Assembly (NCBI GenBank): GCA_030432655.1
Contig: JAUILA010000020.1
Span: 44,194 to 108,193 of the forward strand
Direction of reading: 5' to 3'
DNA: 64,000 nt
From: Bacteroidia bacterium
GTDB taxonomy: Bacteria; Bacteroidota; Bacteroidia; Cytophagales; Cyclobacteriaceae
Under the pieces are notes generated by a model. It was not told the DNA's origin. It saw only the letters and a list, made by a program, of their open reading frames with translations, and did not search any database. This document shows, one piece after another, positions 34,252 through 42,576 of the stretch; positions within the stretch are counted from its first letter, which is position 1, and each line of letters begins with the position of its first letter. Made by a program: the position numbers and the translations under genes.

Positions 34252-35739
34252 TTAATGTTGTACAGCCGGGCCGTCCTCAACTTCAGGGCGGCCCTTTTTT
34301 ATGAAAAGCATCATAAGAAGGAACGTAAAGAGTCCGTTGATGAGCAGAATCTCGAACCCGATCTTGTATCCGTTAAACCACTCCTCTGAGTTGAGGTACA
34401 TGATATAAGACAGGACAGGGGAAAGGACACAGGCCAGCGGGATAAACGCGTCACGCACTTTCCACCGGGTGAGCAATCCGAATGCAAACATGCCCAGAAG
34501 TGGCCCATAAGTATATCCTGCCGCTTCAAATACCTTTTCAATCACTGCTCCGTCCAGTAAATTATAGAAGATCATTATCAGCGCGTAAAGCAAAACTGAG
34601 AATCCCATGTGTACCAGTAACCGTGTACGTCGTTGCCGTACTTGTAACTCAAGCGTTTCCTCCCGCTTGAAATTGAGAAAGTCAACACAGAATGCCGTGG
34701 TAAGGGCAGTCAGCGCAGAATCGGCACTCGAATAGGCGGCGGCAATAATTCCCAGCAGAAAGGTGATGCCCGCAATCAGGTTAAAATGGTTGACGGCAAG
34801 CATGGGGAACAAATCATCCGTTTTTTCCGGGAGAGCAATCCCGTTTTCAAATGAGTAGATGTACAGCAGGGCACCTAGTGAAAGGAAAAGAAAATTAACA
34901 AATACCAGGGTTACGGAAAACCACAGCATATTCTTCTGTGCATCTCCGATATTCTTACACGTCAGGTTTTTCTGCATCATGTCCTGGTCAAGCCCGGTCA
35001 TCACGATGGCAATGAAAGCACCGGATATAAATTGCTTGAAAAAGTTATTCCGCGGACGCCATTCCCAGACGAAGATTTTTGAATAGTCACTTTCGGTGAC
35101 AGTGGTAAATAATTCTCCCGCCCCTAATCCCAGGTCCCTGCCTATCAGGTAAATGGCGATAACGACGGCAGCCAGCATGAACAGAGTCTGGAGCGTATCC
35201 GTCCAGACGATGGTCTTGATACCTCCACGGAAAGTGTAAATCCAGATGAGAACGATCGTGACCAGTACCGTGATACCGAAGGATATTCCAAGTTCATCAA
35301 ACAGGACAAGCTGGAGCACTCCTGCTACCAGGAACAGGCGAAAGGCAGCCCCGATAGTACGCGAAATAAGAAAGAATAAAGACCCCATCTTGTACGCCCA
35401 GTAGCCAAAGCGCTGATCCAGGTATTCATAAATAGAGATGAGGTTGAGTTTGTAATACAGGGGCATCAGGACCAGGGCAATCACCGCGTATCCGACGAGG
35501 TAGCCCAGGACCACCTGCATATAGGAAAATTGACTGTCGGCCACCCATCCCGGGACGGAGATAAAGGTAACACCGGAAAGTGAAGCGCCTATCATTCCGA
35601 ACGCAACAAGGTACCAGGGTGACGCCCGGTTTCCGGTGAAGAATTCGCTCGAATCTGACTTTTTGGAGGTTAAAAAGGAGATGCCCACCAGTAAAATGAA
35701 GTAGGCTGATATGATTGTAATGACGGTTGTTGGCTGCAT
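34252..35739 (-). CDS. SSS-family sodium:solute symporter
   Basis: Integral membrane transporter of 495 residues and about 13 transmembrane segments. The N-terminus contains ILLVGISFLTSKKSDSSEFFTGNR, followed by SPWYLVAFGMIGASLSGVTFISVPG, the sodium/substrate-binding part of TM1. Later motifs are GGIKTIVWTDTLQ and LLGIIAAAYSSADSALTALTTAF (TM8 with the Ser/Thr sodium ligands). The substrate is unknown; many Bacteroidota relatives are annotated as generic sodium symporters and may carry sialic acid, sugars or amino acids. It is a different subgroup from the 613-residue symporter at 29427-31268. Confidence 0.88.
   Translation of the reverse strand: MQPTTVITIISAYFILLVGISFLTSKKSDSSEFFTGNRASPWYLVAFGMIGASLSGVTFISVPGWVADSQFSYMQVVLGYLVGYAVIALVLMPLYYKLNLISIYEYLDQRFGYWAYKMGSLFFLISRTIGAAFRLFLVAGVLQLVLFDELGISFGITVLVTIVLIWIYTFRGGIKTIVWTDTLQTLFMLAAVVIAIYLIGRDLGLGAGELFTTVTESDYSKIFVWEWRPRNNFFKQFISGAFIAIVMTGLDQDMMQKNLTCKNIGDAQKNMLWFSVTLVFVNFLFLSLGALLYIYSFENGIALPEKTDDLFPMLAVNHFNLIAGITFLLGIIAAAYSSADSALTALTTAFCVDFLNFKREETLELQVRQRRTRLLVHMGFSVLLYALIMIFYNLLDGAVIEKVFEAAGYTYGPLLGMFAFGLLTRWKVRDAFIPLACVLSPVLSYIMYLNSEEWFNGYKIGFEILLINGLFTFLLMMLFIKKGRPEVEDGPAVQH
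34268..34300 (+). terminator. Possible terminator for the ATL gene within the convergent symporter
   Basis: On the plus strand GGGCCG (34268-34273) can pair with CGGCCC (34289-34294), followed by TTTTTT. The loop of 15 bases is long and the stem short. It lies inside the last codons of the minus-strand symporter gene and would stop transcripts coming from the ATL gene. Confidence 0.4.
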
Positions 35740-35798
35740 ACGATTCGGCTAAATTGTAATTTTTTTTTACCTTTGGCAAAGAATTTTTTTCATCATCT

Positions 35799-36080
35799 AT
35801 GAACCACAAACACACATTTGAAGAGACGGAAGAGCTTCTCGAAGACATTGACGTAACGAGCAAAAAAGAGCTTGTGGTGTTCAATGATGACGTTAATACA
35901 TTTGCACATGTCATTGAAACCCTGATCAAGGTGTGCAGGCACAGCCCTGAGCAGGCAGAGCAATGCACATGGATTGTGCATTACCGGGGTAAGTGCTGCG
36001 TTAAAATGGGAAGCATGTCAAAGCTGAATCCCATGAAGCGGGCGATCTGCGAAGCCGGGATTGACGCACGCATTTTGTGA
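35799..36080 (+). CDS. clpS: ClpS adaptor of the ClpAP protease
   Basis: 93-residue N-end-rule adaptor that delivers substrates with bulky N-terminal residues to Clp ATPase. Conserved parts are the substrate-pocket segment KELVVFNDDVNTFAHVIETL (about 26-45), HSPEQAEQCTWIVHYRGKC and the C-terminal segment with ICEAGIDARI. The N-terminal tail is short and acidic as in other ClpS proteins. A -7-like TACCTTTG (35768-35775) sits 23 bases before the ATG. It is followed 29 bases later by recR on the same strand. Confidence 0.94.
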   Translation: MNHKHTFEETEELLEDIDVTSKKELVVFNDDVNTFAHVIETLIKVCRHSPEQAEQCTWIVHYRGKCCVKMGSMSKLNPMKRAICEAGIDARIL

Positions 36081-36109
36081 TTGATTGGACATGAGCGTAC
36101 TTACCAGGC

Positions 36110-36724
36110 ATGGAATATTCTTCTAAACTGATTGAAGAGGCGGTCAATGAGATTGCCAGGCTTCCCGGAATAGGTAAAAAAACCGCATTACGGCTTGCTT
36201 TGCATTTACTTCGGCAGCCGGAAAGCCAGACCGAAGCCCTCAGTGAATCATTGCTGAATCTCAGAAATAAGATCAGGTATTGTACAGTCTGCCAGAATAT
36301 TTCTGACGATGAACTTTGCCGGATATGTTCCAGCACCCGCCGCGACCGTTCCATCATTTGCCTGGTTGAAGACACGCGCGACGTACTGGCCATTGAAAAT
36401 ACATCACAATTTAACGGACTCTACCATGTTCTTGGAGGAGTAATTTCCCCGATTGAAGGGATTGGACCTTCAGACCTTCATATCGATGCCCTGGTCAGCC
36501 GGCTGGAAGACCACAAGGGCGAAGTGAATGAGGTGATTCTTGCCCTGAGCCCGACGATGGAAGGGGATACCACGGCATTCTATCTGATGAAACGACTGAA
36601 GCCATTCGGCCTTAAAATAAGTACCATCGCCCGGGGTATTCCGATCGGTGGCGAACTGGAATACGCCGATGAAATCACCCTTGGAAGAAGTATCCAGACA
36701 CGGACATTATATCAACAGGACTGA
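36110..36724 (+). CDS. recR: Recombination mediator RecR
   Basis: Works with RecO/RecF to load RecA at gaps. Domains in order: helix-hairpin-helix at about 13-35 ([20 protein letters not shown]), a C4 zinc finger at about 57-73 ([16 protein letters not shown]), a Toprim domain at about 80-175 ([34 protein letters not shown]), and a C-terminal Walker-B-like segment ([15 protein letters not shown]). The length (204 aa) matches the family. It lies in the same orientation directly downstream of clpS, and may share its transcript. Confidence 0.95.
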   Translation: MEYSSKLIEEAVNEIARLPGIGKKTALRLALHLLRQPESQTEALSESLLNLRNKIRYCTVCQNISDDELCRICSSTRRDRSIICLVEDTRDVLAIENTSQFNGLYHVLGGVISPIEGIGPSDLHIDALVSRLEDHKGEVNEVILALSPTMEGDTTAFYLMKRLKPFGLKISTIARGIPIGGELEYADEITLGRSIQTRTLYQQD

Positions 36725-36755
36725 TTGTAACTTCCTGTTATTCTTTCTAATTTTG
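36725..36755 (+). promoter_or_regulatory. Bacteroidota sigma-A promoter before the aminotransferase
   Basis: TTG (36725-36727), 20-base spacer, TAATTTTG (36748-36755), an exact match to the TTG / TAnnTTTG consensus. The ATG of the aminotransferase follows 26 bases after the -7 element, consistent with a short leader. Confidence 0.7.
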
Positions 36756-36781
36756 GCCGGCAATCACGTAAAAATCATACT

Positions 36782-37975
36782 ATGCAATTATCTGACCGGA
36801 TAGCGAATCTGAAAGAATCAGCTACGCTCGCCATGGCGGCCAAAGCGCGGGAGTTTAAATCAAAAGGAATTGATGTAATCGGACTAAGTCTGGGGGAGCC
36901 GGATTTCAAGACACCGAAGCACATCCAGGAAGGGGCCAAAAAGGCCATTGATTCCGAAAAGTATTTCAGTTATCCCCCGGTACCGGGCTACCAGGATCTC
37001 AGGGAAGCCATTGCAGAAAAACTCCGGAAAGAGAATAATATTTCGTGTGGTCCTGAACATATAGTGGTCTCCAACGGGGCGAAACAGTCCATCGCCAATG
37101 TGATGTTTGCCTTACTAAACCCCGGAGATGAAGTAATTGTATATTCTCCCTACTGGGTGAGCTATACGGCCATCATAGAACTGACCGGTGCGGTCCCTGT
37201 ATTCATCAAAGGGGGAATCGAAAGTGATTTCAAAGCGACCGCGTCTCAGCTGGAAGAGGCGATCACGCCAAAGACAAAATCGGTGATCTACAGTTCGCCC
37301 TGCAATCCGACCGGATCGGTTTTTACGCCAGACGAACTGGAAGCCATTGCCGAGGTTATTCGCAGGCATGAGAATATAATGGTGATTGCGGATGAGATTT
37401 ATGAACTGATTAACTACACCGATGACAAAGTAAGCCTGGCATCTCTCCCCGGAATGTTTGAACGCACGGTTACAGTTAACGGATTTGCCAAGGGGTTTGC
37501 CATGACTGGCTGGCGCGTCGGATATATTGCCGCACCACTCTGGCTTGCCAAAGGGTGCACAAAAATGCAGGGGCAAATAACCTCCGCCAATTGTTCGATT
37601 GCCCAGCGTGCTGCGCTCACCGCACTGACCAGTGACCTTGGCCCCAGTTACGAAATGGCAGAAGCCTACCTGAAACGTCGTGAACTGGTGGCAGGTCTTC
37701 TGAATCAGATTCCCGGCATCAAGAATAATATGCCACAGGGTGCCTTCTATTTTTTCCCGGATGTGAGCCATTATTTTGGAAAAGGTGACGGAGAAACCGT
37801 AATCAATGACGCGGATGATTTTTGCATGTATATTCTTGAACATGCTCACGTCTCATTGGTTTCCGGTGAAGCATTCGGAGATCCTGACTGTGTCAGGTTG
37901 TCCTACGCCGCGTCGGAAGACGATCTGAAAGAAGCAATCAGGCGCATCAAAGGATTGCTGGAAAAACTTTCCTGA
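36782..37975 (+). CDS. Class I aspartate aminotransferase (PLP-dependent)
   Basis: Transfers amino groups between aspartate and 2-oxoglutarate (type Ib AspAT by sequence style). Conserved residues: LGEPDFKTP near 38-45, SNGAKQS near 98, PYWVSY near 123, NPTG at 175-178, D204 in ADEIYE, and the PLP-binding Lys K237 in NGFAKGFAMTGWRVGY. The C-terminal Arg region reads VRLSYAAS. The length of 397 residues is typical. Its stop overlaps by one base the ATG of the HldE-type kinase, so the two are cotranscribed even though their pathways are unrelated. Confidence 0.93.
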   Translation: MQLSDRIANLKESATLAMAAKAREFKSKGIDVIGLSLGEPDFKTPKHIQEGAKKAIDSEKYFSYPPVPGYQDLREAIAEKLRKENNISCGPEHIVVSNGAKQSIANVMFALLNPGDEVIVYSPYWVSYTAIIELTGAVPVFIKGGIESDFKATASQLEEAITPKTKSVIYSSPCNPTGSVFTPDELEAIAEVIRRHENIMVIADEIYELINYTDDKVSLASLPGMFERTVTVNGFAKGFAMTGWRVGYIAAPLWLAKGCTKMQGQITSANCSIAQRAALTALTSDLGPSYEMAEAYLKRRELVAGLLNQIPGIKNNMPQGAFYFFPDVSHYFGKGDGETVINDADDFCMYILEHAHVSLVSGEAFGDPDCVRLSYAASEDDLKEAIRRIKGLLEKLS

Positions 37976-38967
37976 TGGGCAGGGCGCAGGACATCATACA
38001 AAAATTCAGCGACCTGAAGGTTCTGGTGATCGGTGACGTAATGATCGACGCCTACATATGGGGCGGGGTAGACCGTATTTCTCCCGAAGCACCTGTTCCT
38101 GTGGTTCGCATAAACCGGCGCGATTATCGTCTTGGCGGAGCGGCCAATGTCGCGCTTAACCTGCAGTCGCTGGGTGCAGACCCTTATCTTTGTGCCGTTA
38201 TCGGAAATGATGAACCTGGACAGCGATTACAGGAACGTCTCGATGAATGGGGCATGGAGAAATCAGGAATTTTTATAAGTGATACCCGCCCGACAACGAT
38301 TAAGACCCGGGTAATGAGCGGGCACCAGCATGTGGTTCGCGTGGATGAGGAAACAGATGTGCCTCTTTCAGAAGAAGAACATGCAGGTTTGCTGGAGAAT
38401 ATTCAACGGCTGATGCACAGGATGGATGTGATCGTCTTTGAGGATTATGATAAAGGAGTAATTACGGCTGAATTAATCGAGAAGGTAATGGACATGGCCA
38501 CGGAGCAGGGAATTCCTGTGGTGGTGGACCCCAAGAGGCGTAATTTTTTCGCGTACAAAGGCGTGCAGCTCTTCAAGCCTAATCTGAAGGAATTAATGGA
38601 AGGGCTCAATGCGATATTTGACAGGAAAGACCGCGAAGCCGTGCGCCGGCATGTACGCACGCTGCGTGATAAACTCAATTGTGATTCAGTGATGGTAACA
38701 CTATCCGAGCAGGGCGTTTATATAGATGATGGTAAGGAAGGGCAGTTTGTAGATGCACATGTGCGTGAAATCTCCGATGTTTCCGGAGCCGGAGATACCG
38801 TGGTCAGTGTGGCCGCCCTTTGCCGGGCCGTAGGTCTTGCTCCGGCAGAGATCGCAACACTGTCCAATCTGGCCGGCGGACTTGTCTGTGAGCATTTGGG
38901 GGTGGTTCCCATTGACCGGGCCATTCTTCTCCGCGAAGCCGAAAAGCTCAGTATTTTTAAATCATAA
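37975..38967 (+). CDS. D-glycero-beta-D-manno-heptose-7-phosphate kinase (HldE N-terminal domain, RfaE1)
   Basis: PfkB/ribokinase-fold kinase that phosphorylates heptose 7-phosphate at C1 in ADP-heptose synthesis for LPS core. Conserved: LVIGDVMIDAYIWGGVDRISPEAPVPVV near the N-terminus (about 15-45), GGAANVALNL, the KPN substrate motif, and the catalytic anion-hole motif DVSGAGDTVVSV near 265. The cytidylyl/adenylyltransferase half of bifunctional HldE is absent; Bacteroidota often encode it separately, and it is not in this window. Confidence 0.88.
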   Translation: MGRAQDIIQKFSDLKVLVIGDVMIDAYIWGGVDRISPEAPVPVVRINRRDYRLGGAANVALNLQSLGADPYLCAVIGNDEPGQRLQERLDEWGMEKSGIFISDTRPTTIKTRVMSGHQHVVRVDEETDVPLSEEEHAGLLENIQRLMHRMDVIVFEDYDKGVITAELIEKVMDMATEQGIPVVVDPKRRNFFAYKGVQLFKPNLKELMEGLNAIFDRKDREAVRRHVRTLRDKLNCDSVMVTLSEQGVYIDDGKEGQFVDAHVREISDVSGAGDTVVSVAALCRAVGLAPAEIATLSNLAGGLVCEHLGVVPIDRAILLREAEKLSIFKS

Positions 38968-38970
38968 CCC

Positions 38971-39015
38971 CTGTAAAAAGAAATAACCCTGAAGGACCTA
39001 GTCCCCAGGGTTATT
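38971..39015 (-). terminator. Terminator of the CarboxypepD-reg-like gene
   Basis: A perfect 10-bp stem AATAACCCTG (38982-38991) / CAGGGTTATT (39006-39015). On the minus strand it is followed by TTTCTTTTTAC, so it serves the minus-strand gene ending at 39125; on the plus strand there is no T tract after the stem, though it may still slow transcription from the kinase gene. Confidence 0.75.
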
Positions 39016-39124
39016 CCCGTGTCTATAGTTGGCTTTAATGATTCTAAGGTAGTCCATGACTCCCTGATGTGCAACGATCCTCCGATGGCTGTTGAATGCG
39101 TCCGATGAACGGCACAAATACAGG

Positions 39125-40354
39125 TTAATCTTCTTCGAACTGAAATTCAAGCTTTCCTTCGCGTTCGAGGTCAGCTACGGCCTGGTCGTTGAGCGGAGTA
39201 TTTTTAATGACGTTATAATTATCCCAGAAATCCTTATTGTACTTTTCATCCTGGTATTGTAGTCCGTAACGCCGCATTTTATCCGTATTTCCGATTCGCT
39301 CGTCGGTATTGACATGAATACGGTTGATTAGTAATTCCTGGGTGATCTCGGTTTCAAATGACTTGTCCTCCTTTTTTTCATGGTCCCAAACGTACCTCGA
39401 AGTCAGGGTCATGTAATTGAGGTACATTTTACCGCGGTACGATTTGAAATTGATGATCTTATTTTCAGAGATATGCCGGCAGAGCATCTTTCGTTTCTTC
39501 TTCATTACGTCATCATTGAAAAACTGCTCATGTTCAATCCTGATGATGGCATAATTCTCTGTATCCACATAGATCTTCGTGTAGACCATGTCGGTACGTC
39601 TTTCCACCACATACACCCGGTGATTATTGAAAAAAGTGACCTTCAGGCGCTTGAACTGGCTGTAGGAACCGTCGGTAAGGTCAGGAAAGGCATGATAGCG
39701 CACATCATTCTCCAGTAAAAGGTCTTCCAGGAGATTCTTCTGGTCAAAGTAACGGATAAACTTGTTATTGTACCCCAGGCTCTTCCTGACCTCTACCAGG
39801 CGGACACGTTCGCGAAGTCGTTCCTTATTACTGGGCAATGAATAGTCTTCGTCATAGATCTTCACCGCTGCCTCCAGGAGGGAGAAATAGCTGCCGCCGA
39901 GCTTCTTCAGATCGCGATAAAACCCTTCCAGGAGAAAAGGCTGCATGGGAAAATTCTCATCAATCCGCAGCACAGCGATTCGCGCAATATCTTCCCCGTT
40001 CAGGGAATCCTGGATGACCACCTCGTCGAGGTACTTGGTGGCTTTGTTTAACTGAAAGAGGACACTGTCGTGATTGATCAGGTTTCGGAGGGGAACTTCA
40101 GTATTCTGGTAGCCCATCATGCTTATTACAAGAATATCGTCCCTGTATTTTGAGGGAAAATGGAAATCAAACTTTCCCTGGGTGTTTGAGACCGTACTGA
40201 TACTTGTATTCTTGATGCTGATGGAAGCAAAAATGAGTGGTTCCTGTGTCTCACTGTCTACCAGCGTTCCGGAAACGGTAAGGGAGCCCTGCCCCGCAGT
40301 TGTAAGAAATGCGAAGAACAGGAATACAAAAAGTATGATTGCATGTTTATTCAA
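39125..40354 (-). CDS. Carboxypeptidase-like regulatory domain protein, exported
   Basis: Signal peptide (MNKHAIILFVFLFFAFLTTA), then an Ig-like CarboxypepD_reg-like domain (about 25-110) with GTLVDSETQEPLIFASISI and FDFHFPSKYRDDILVISMMGYQ. The remaining 300 residues form a poorly known alpha/beta region with YFSLLEAAVKIYDEDY, YDVETENYAI-like strands and LMTLTSRYVW that is common after this domain in Bacteroidota. No barrel is evident. The start is a TTG at 40354; no in-frame ATG gives a signal peptide. Function unknown; located alone between convergent and divergent genes. Confidence 0.82.
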   Translation of the reverse strand: MNKHAIILFVFLFFAFLTTAGQGSLTVSGTLVDSETQEPLIFASISIKNTSISTVSNTQGKFDFHFPSKYRDDILVISMMGYQNTEVPLRNLINHDSVLFQLNKATKYLDEVVIQDSLNGEDIARIAVLRIDENFPMQPFLLEGFYRDLKKLGGSYFSLLEAAVKIYDEDYSLPSNKERLRERVRLVEVRKSLGYNNKFIRYFDQKNLLEDLLLENDVRYHAFPDLTDGSYSQFKRLKVTFFNNHRVYVVERRTDMVYTKIYVDTENYAIIRIEHEQFFNDDVMKKKRKMLCRHISENKIINFKSYRGKMYLNYMTLTSRYVWDHEKKEDKSFETEITQELLINRIHVNTDERIGNTDKMRRYGLQYQDEKYNKDFWDNYNVIKNTPLNDQAVADLEREGKLEFQFEED

Positions 40355-40579
40355 TCCGAACCAACTAAGTCTGTCTGCACTAATTTTACAAAATCCATAC
40401 CTGAATATTCAATCCGGGATAACGATTAACACCAGAAACTATTGTGAGTGTAAGGTTTTACCAAAGATTTTATCAAAATCATGCCACTGAAAACACAATA
40501 TTAGCAGCATCATCCCTCGCAAAGATGCGATTATGTTTCTCTATATTATATGTAATTTAGCAAAAATTAGTTGCCATAA

Positions 40580-41704
40580 ATGACAATAATTGAACGAATA
40601 CCGAAGATTTGGAAGACAGCTTATCTGCTGATCTGCTCCTGGTATGCCTTCAATTATTTGCTCAGTTCGCTCATCGAATGGCAGATTTTCAAGCCCTACA
40701 CCACGGATGTTCTCTGGAATGGTTTGTACCTGCTGGAAGCCGTATGTATAGGGATCGCCCTGATCTTTGTATACGCTCATTTTCTGGTTCGTTACCGCAT
40801 TCCGATTCAGATCATCGGCCATGTGGCCGGACTTCTGGTCCACTTCCTGGCGATCAGTTTTCTTTCCTATTATTTTAATGATTACCTGGACGGACTGGTC
40901 TATTTCGACAACTGGAAGGATTATATGCTGGAATTGCTCAGCTGGGATGCGATGCGGTACTATGACCAGTACCTGATTACGGTAGCGGTATTTTATATAA
41001 TCCGCTATTTTGAAAGCCTTCAAAGTGAGGAAAAGGCAAAAAGCGGACTGGAGATCCAGAACCGCGAAATGCAGATATCCTTGCTTAAATCTCAAATCAA
41101 TCCGCATTTTCTGTTTAATACGCTTAACTCGATCAGTACGCTTGTAGGATCGGACAAAGACCGGGCACGCCGTGTGATTGGCCGGCTGTCCGATGTATTC
41201 CGTTATGCGCTGGAGTCGCATTCAGGTCAGATGGTGCGGTTATCGGATGAATTGGAATTTATAGGAAATTATATACGTATCCAGCAGGTACGATTCGGGG
41301 AACGCCTCCGTTACATTGAGGATGTTTCCGAAATGGTTACAAAGCAGGAAATTCCGCCGATGATCCTTCAGCCCCTGGTAGAGAATGCCGTTAAATATGG
41401 TATTGCACCAAAAGACGACGGAGGAACGATCACACTGACCATTCGCCCGATAGGTGAGGGCATATATTTTCGGGTTAGTGATGACGGATTGGGAATTAAT
41501 GCGAAAAAGGTACTTGACGGTAAGTCAACCGGAGTAGGGTTGAAGAATACGGATAAGCGCCTTCAGAGTATATACGGAAAAACCGCCGGGTTACAGGTAA
41601 AAGCCACGGAGGAAGGGTATTCCGTATCATTTACGATACCCAATAAATGGGTGAAGCAGGAGGACGATCAGCTGATCATCCTGGAGAAGAATGTATCAAT
41701 TTAA
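40580..41704 (+). CDS. LytS-type sensor histidine kinase
   Basis: 374 residues. Four to five hydrophobic segments between about residues 12 and 145, then a His_kinase domain with QISLLKSQINPHFLFNTLNS and phospho-accepting H176, followed by a HATPase_c domain with LQPLVENAVKYGIAP (N-box) and GVGLKNTDKRL (G-box). The N-terminal membrane part differs from that of the LytS protein at 2362-3411 (longer, with a WKDYMLELLSW loop), so the two sense different signals. It is followed 12 bases later by its LytTR regulator. Confidence 0.92.
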   Translation: MTIIERIPKIWKTAYLLICSWYAFNYLLSSLIEWQIFKPYTTDVLWNGLYLLEAVCIGIALIFVYAHFLVRYRIPIQIIGHVAGLLVHFLAISFLSYYFNDYLDGLVYFDNWKDYMLELLSWDAMRYYDQYLITVAVFYIIRYFESLQSEEKAKSGLEIQNREMQISLLKSQINPHFLFNTLNSISTLVGSDKDRARRVIGRLSDVFRYALESHSGQMVRLSDELEFIGNYIRIQQVRFGERLRYIEDVSEMVTKQEIPPMILQPLVENAVKYGIAPKDDGGTITLTIRPIGEGIYFRVSDDGLGINAKKVLDGKSTGVGLKNTDKRLQSIYGKTAGLQVKATEEGYSVSFTIPNKWVKQEDDQLIILEKNVSI

Positions 41705-41716
41705 GAACCAAGTATT

Positions 41717-42469
41717 ATGAATATATCTTGTATTGTTGTTGATGATGAAAAACTGGCCCGTGAGCTGCTCATGGAGTTCCTTGAACCATTTGAGGAAATT
41801 GAAGTGATTGCAGAATGCTCCCGGGGTACCGAGGCGGTTGAGAAGATCAATACGCTCAAGCCTGACCTTATTTTCCTGGATGTGCAAATGCCGGGGATGG
41901 ACGGGTTCGGTGTCCTGGAAGAAATTGACCATGTGCCCTATGTGATTTTCACTACTGCCTACGACAAATATGCGCTTCAGGCATTTGAAAGCAACGCCGT
42001 GGATTATCTTCTGAAACCCCTGGATGAAGAACGATTCAACCAGGCCATTTCACGGGCCAACCAGCGGATTAAATCTGAAAAGAGCGCGACCAATATCGAA
42101 GAATTACTAAAATCTGTTCAGGGGGATGATTCCCGCGAAAAATATTCCAGTCATCTGTTTGTACAGAAATCTGAAAAACTTCTGAACCTGGACGTGCGGG
42201 ATATCATGCACCTCGAAGCATCGGGTGATTATACCGTTCTCAGTACCAAGAATGACCAGTTCCTGAGCTCAAGCGGCATTGGCAAACTGGAGGAAAAACT
42301 CAATCCGGACGTTTTCATTCGTATCCACCGTTCGACCATAATTAATCTCAATTACCTGAAAGAAATAGAAAAACATTTTAACGGGGGATTGATTGTTAAA
42401 ATGGAGAATGGAAAGAGCTTTCCGGTAAGCCGGACTTACGCTAAGCAGATTCGCAAAAAAGTAGTCTGA
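41717..42469 (+). CDS. LytTR-family response regulator
   Basis: 250 residues. Receiver domain (1-120) with VVDDEKLARELL, phospho-acceptor D55 in LIFLDVQMPGMDG, TTAYDKYALQAF and LLKPLDEERF. LytTR DNA-binding domain (about 150-248) with HLEASGDYT, FIRIHRSTIINL and FPVSRTYAKQIR. A linker of about 25 residues rich in Ser/Lys separates the domains. Partner of the kinase encoded immediately upstream; a terminator hairpin follows at 42482-42510. Target genes unknown. Confidence 0.93.
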   Translation: MNISCIVVDDEKLARELLMEFLEPFEEIEVIAECSRGTEAVEKINTLKPDLIFLDVQMPGMDGFGVLEEIDHVPYVIFTTAYDKYALQAFESNAVDYLLKPLDEERFNQAISRANQRIKSEKSATNIEELLKSVQGDDSREKYSSHLFVQKSEKLLNLDVRDIMHLEASGDYTVLSTKNDQFLSSSGIGKLEEKLNPDVFIRIHRSTIINLNYLKEIEKHFNGGLIVKMENGKSFPVSRTYAKQIRKKVV

Positions 42470-42481
42470 CTTCAAAAATAT

Positions 42482-42521
42482 ACACAGGCGGAAGCCATTT
42501 CCGTCTGTGTAATCTCTTTTT
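42482..42521 (+). terminator. Terminator of the LytS/LytTR pair
   Basis: ACACAGGCGGAA (42482-42493) pairs with TTCCGTCTGTGT (42499-42510) over 12 positions with one G-U pair, around a 5-base loop. CTCTTTTT follows. The end of the T tract overlaps the -33 element of the next promoter. Confidence 0.85.
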
Positions 42522-42548
42522 GCCATCCTAAATTATTTCTTAGTTTTG
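42520..42548 (+). promoter_or_regulatory. Bacteroidota sigma-A promoter before the AGCS symporter
   Basis: TTG (42520-42522), 18-base spacer, TAGTTTTG (42541-42548), an exact match to TTG / TAnnTTTG. The start codon follows 28 bases later. Confidence 0.68.
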
Positions 42549-42576
42549 CCTGCATTGTAAATTTTAACGACACTTT

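Noticed and set aside
37115..37849. Long antisense reading frame (244 codons) opposite the aminotransferase
   Set aside because: No recognisable protein; it lies fully within a strongly conserved gene on the other strand and arises from codon bias.
40466..40480. GATTTT-ATC-AAAATC hairpin upstream of the second sensor kinase as a terminator
   Set aside because: Short, A+T-only stem without a T tract; could be a binding site but has no further support.
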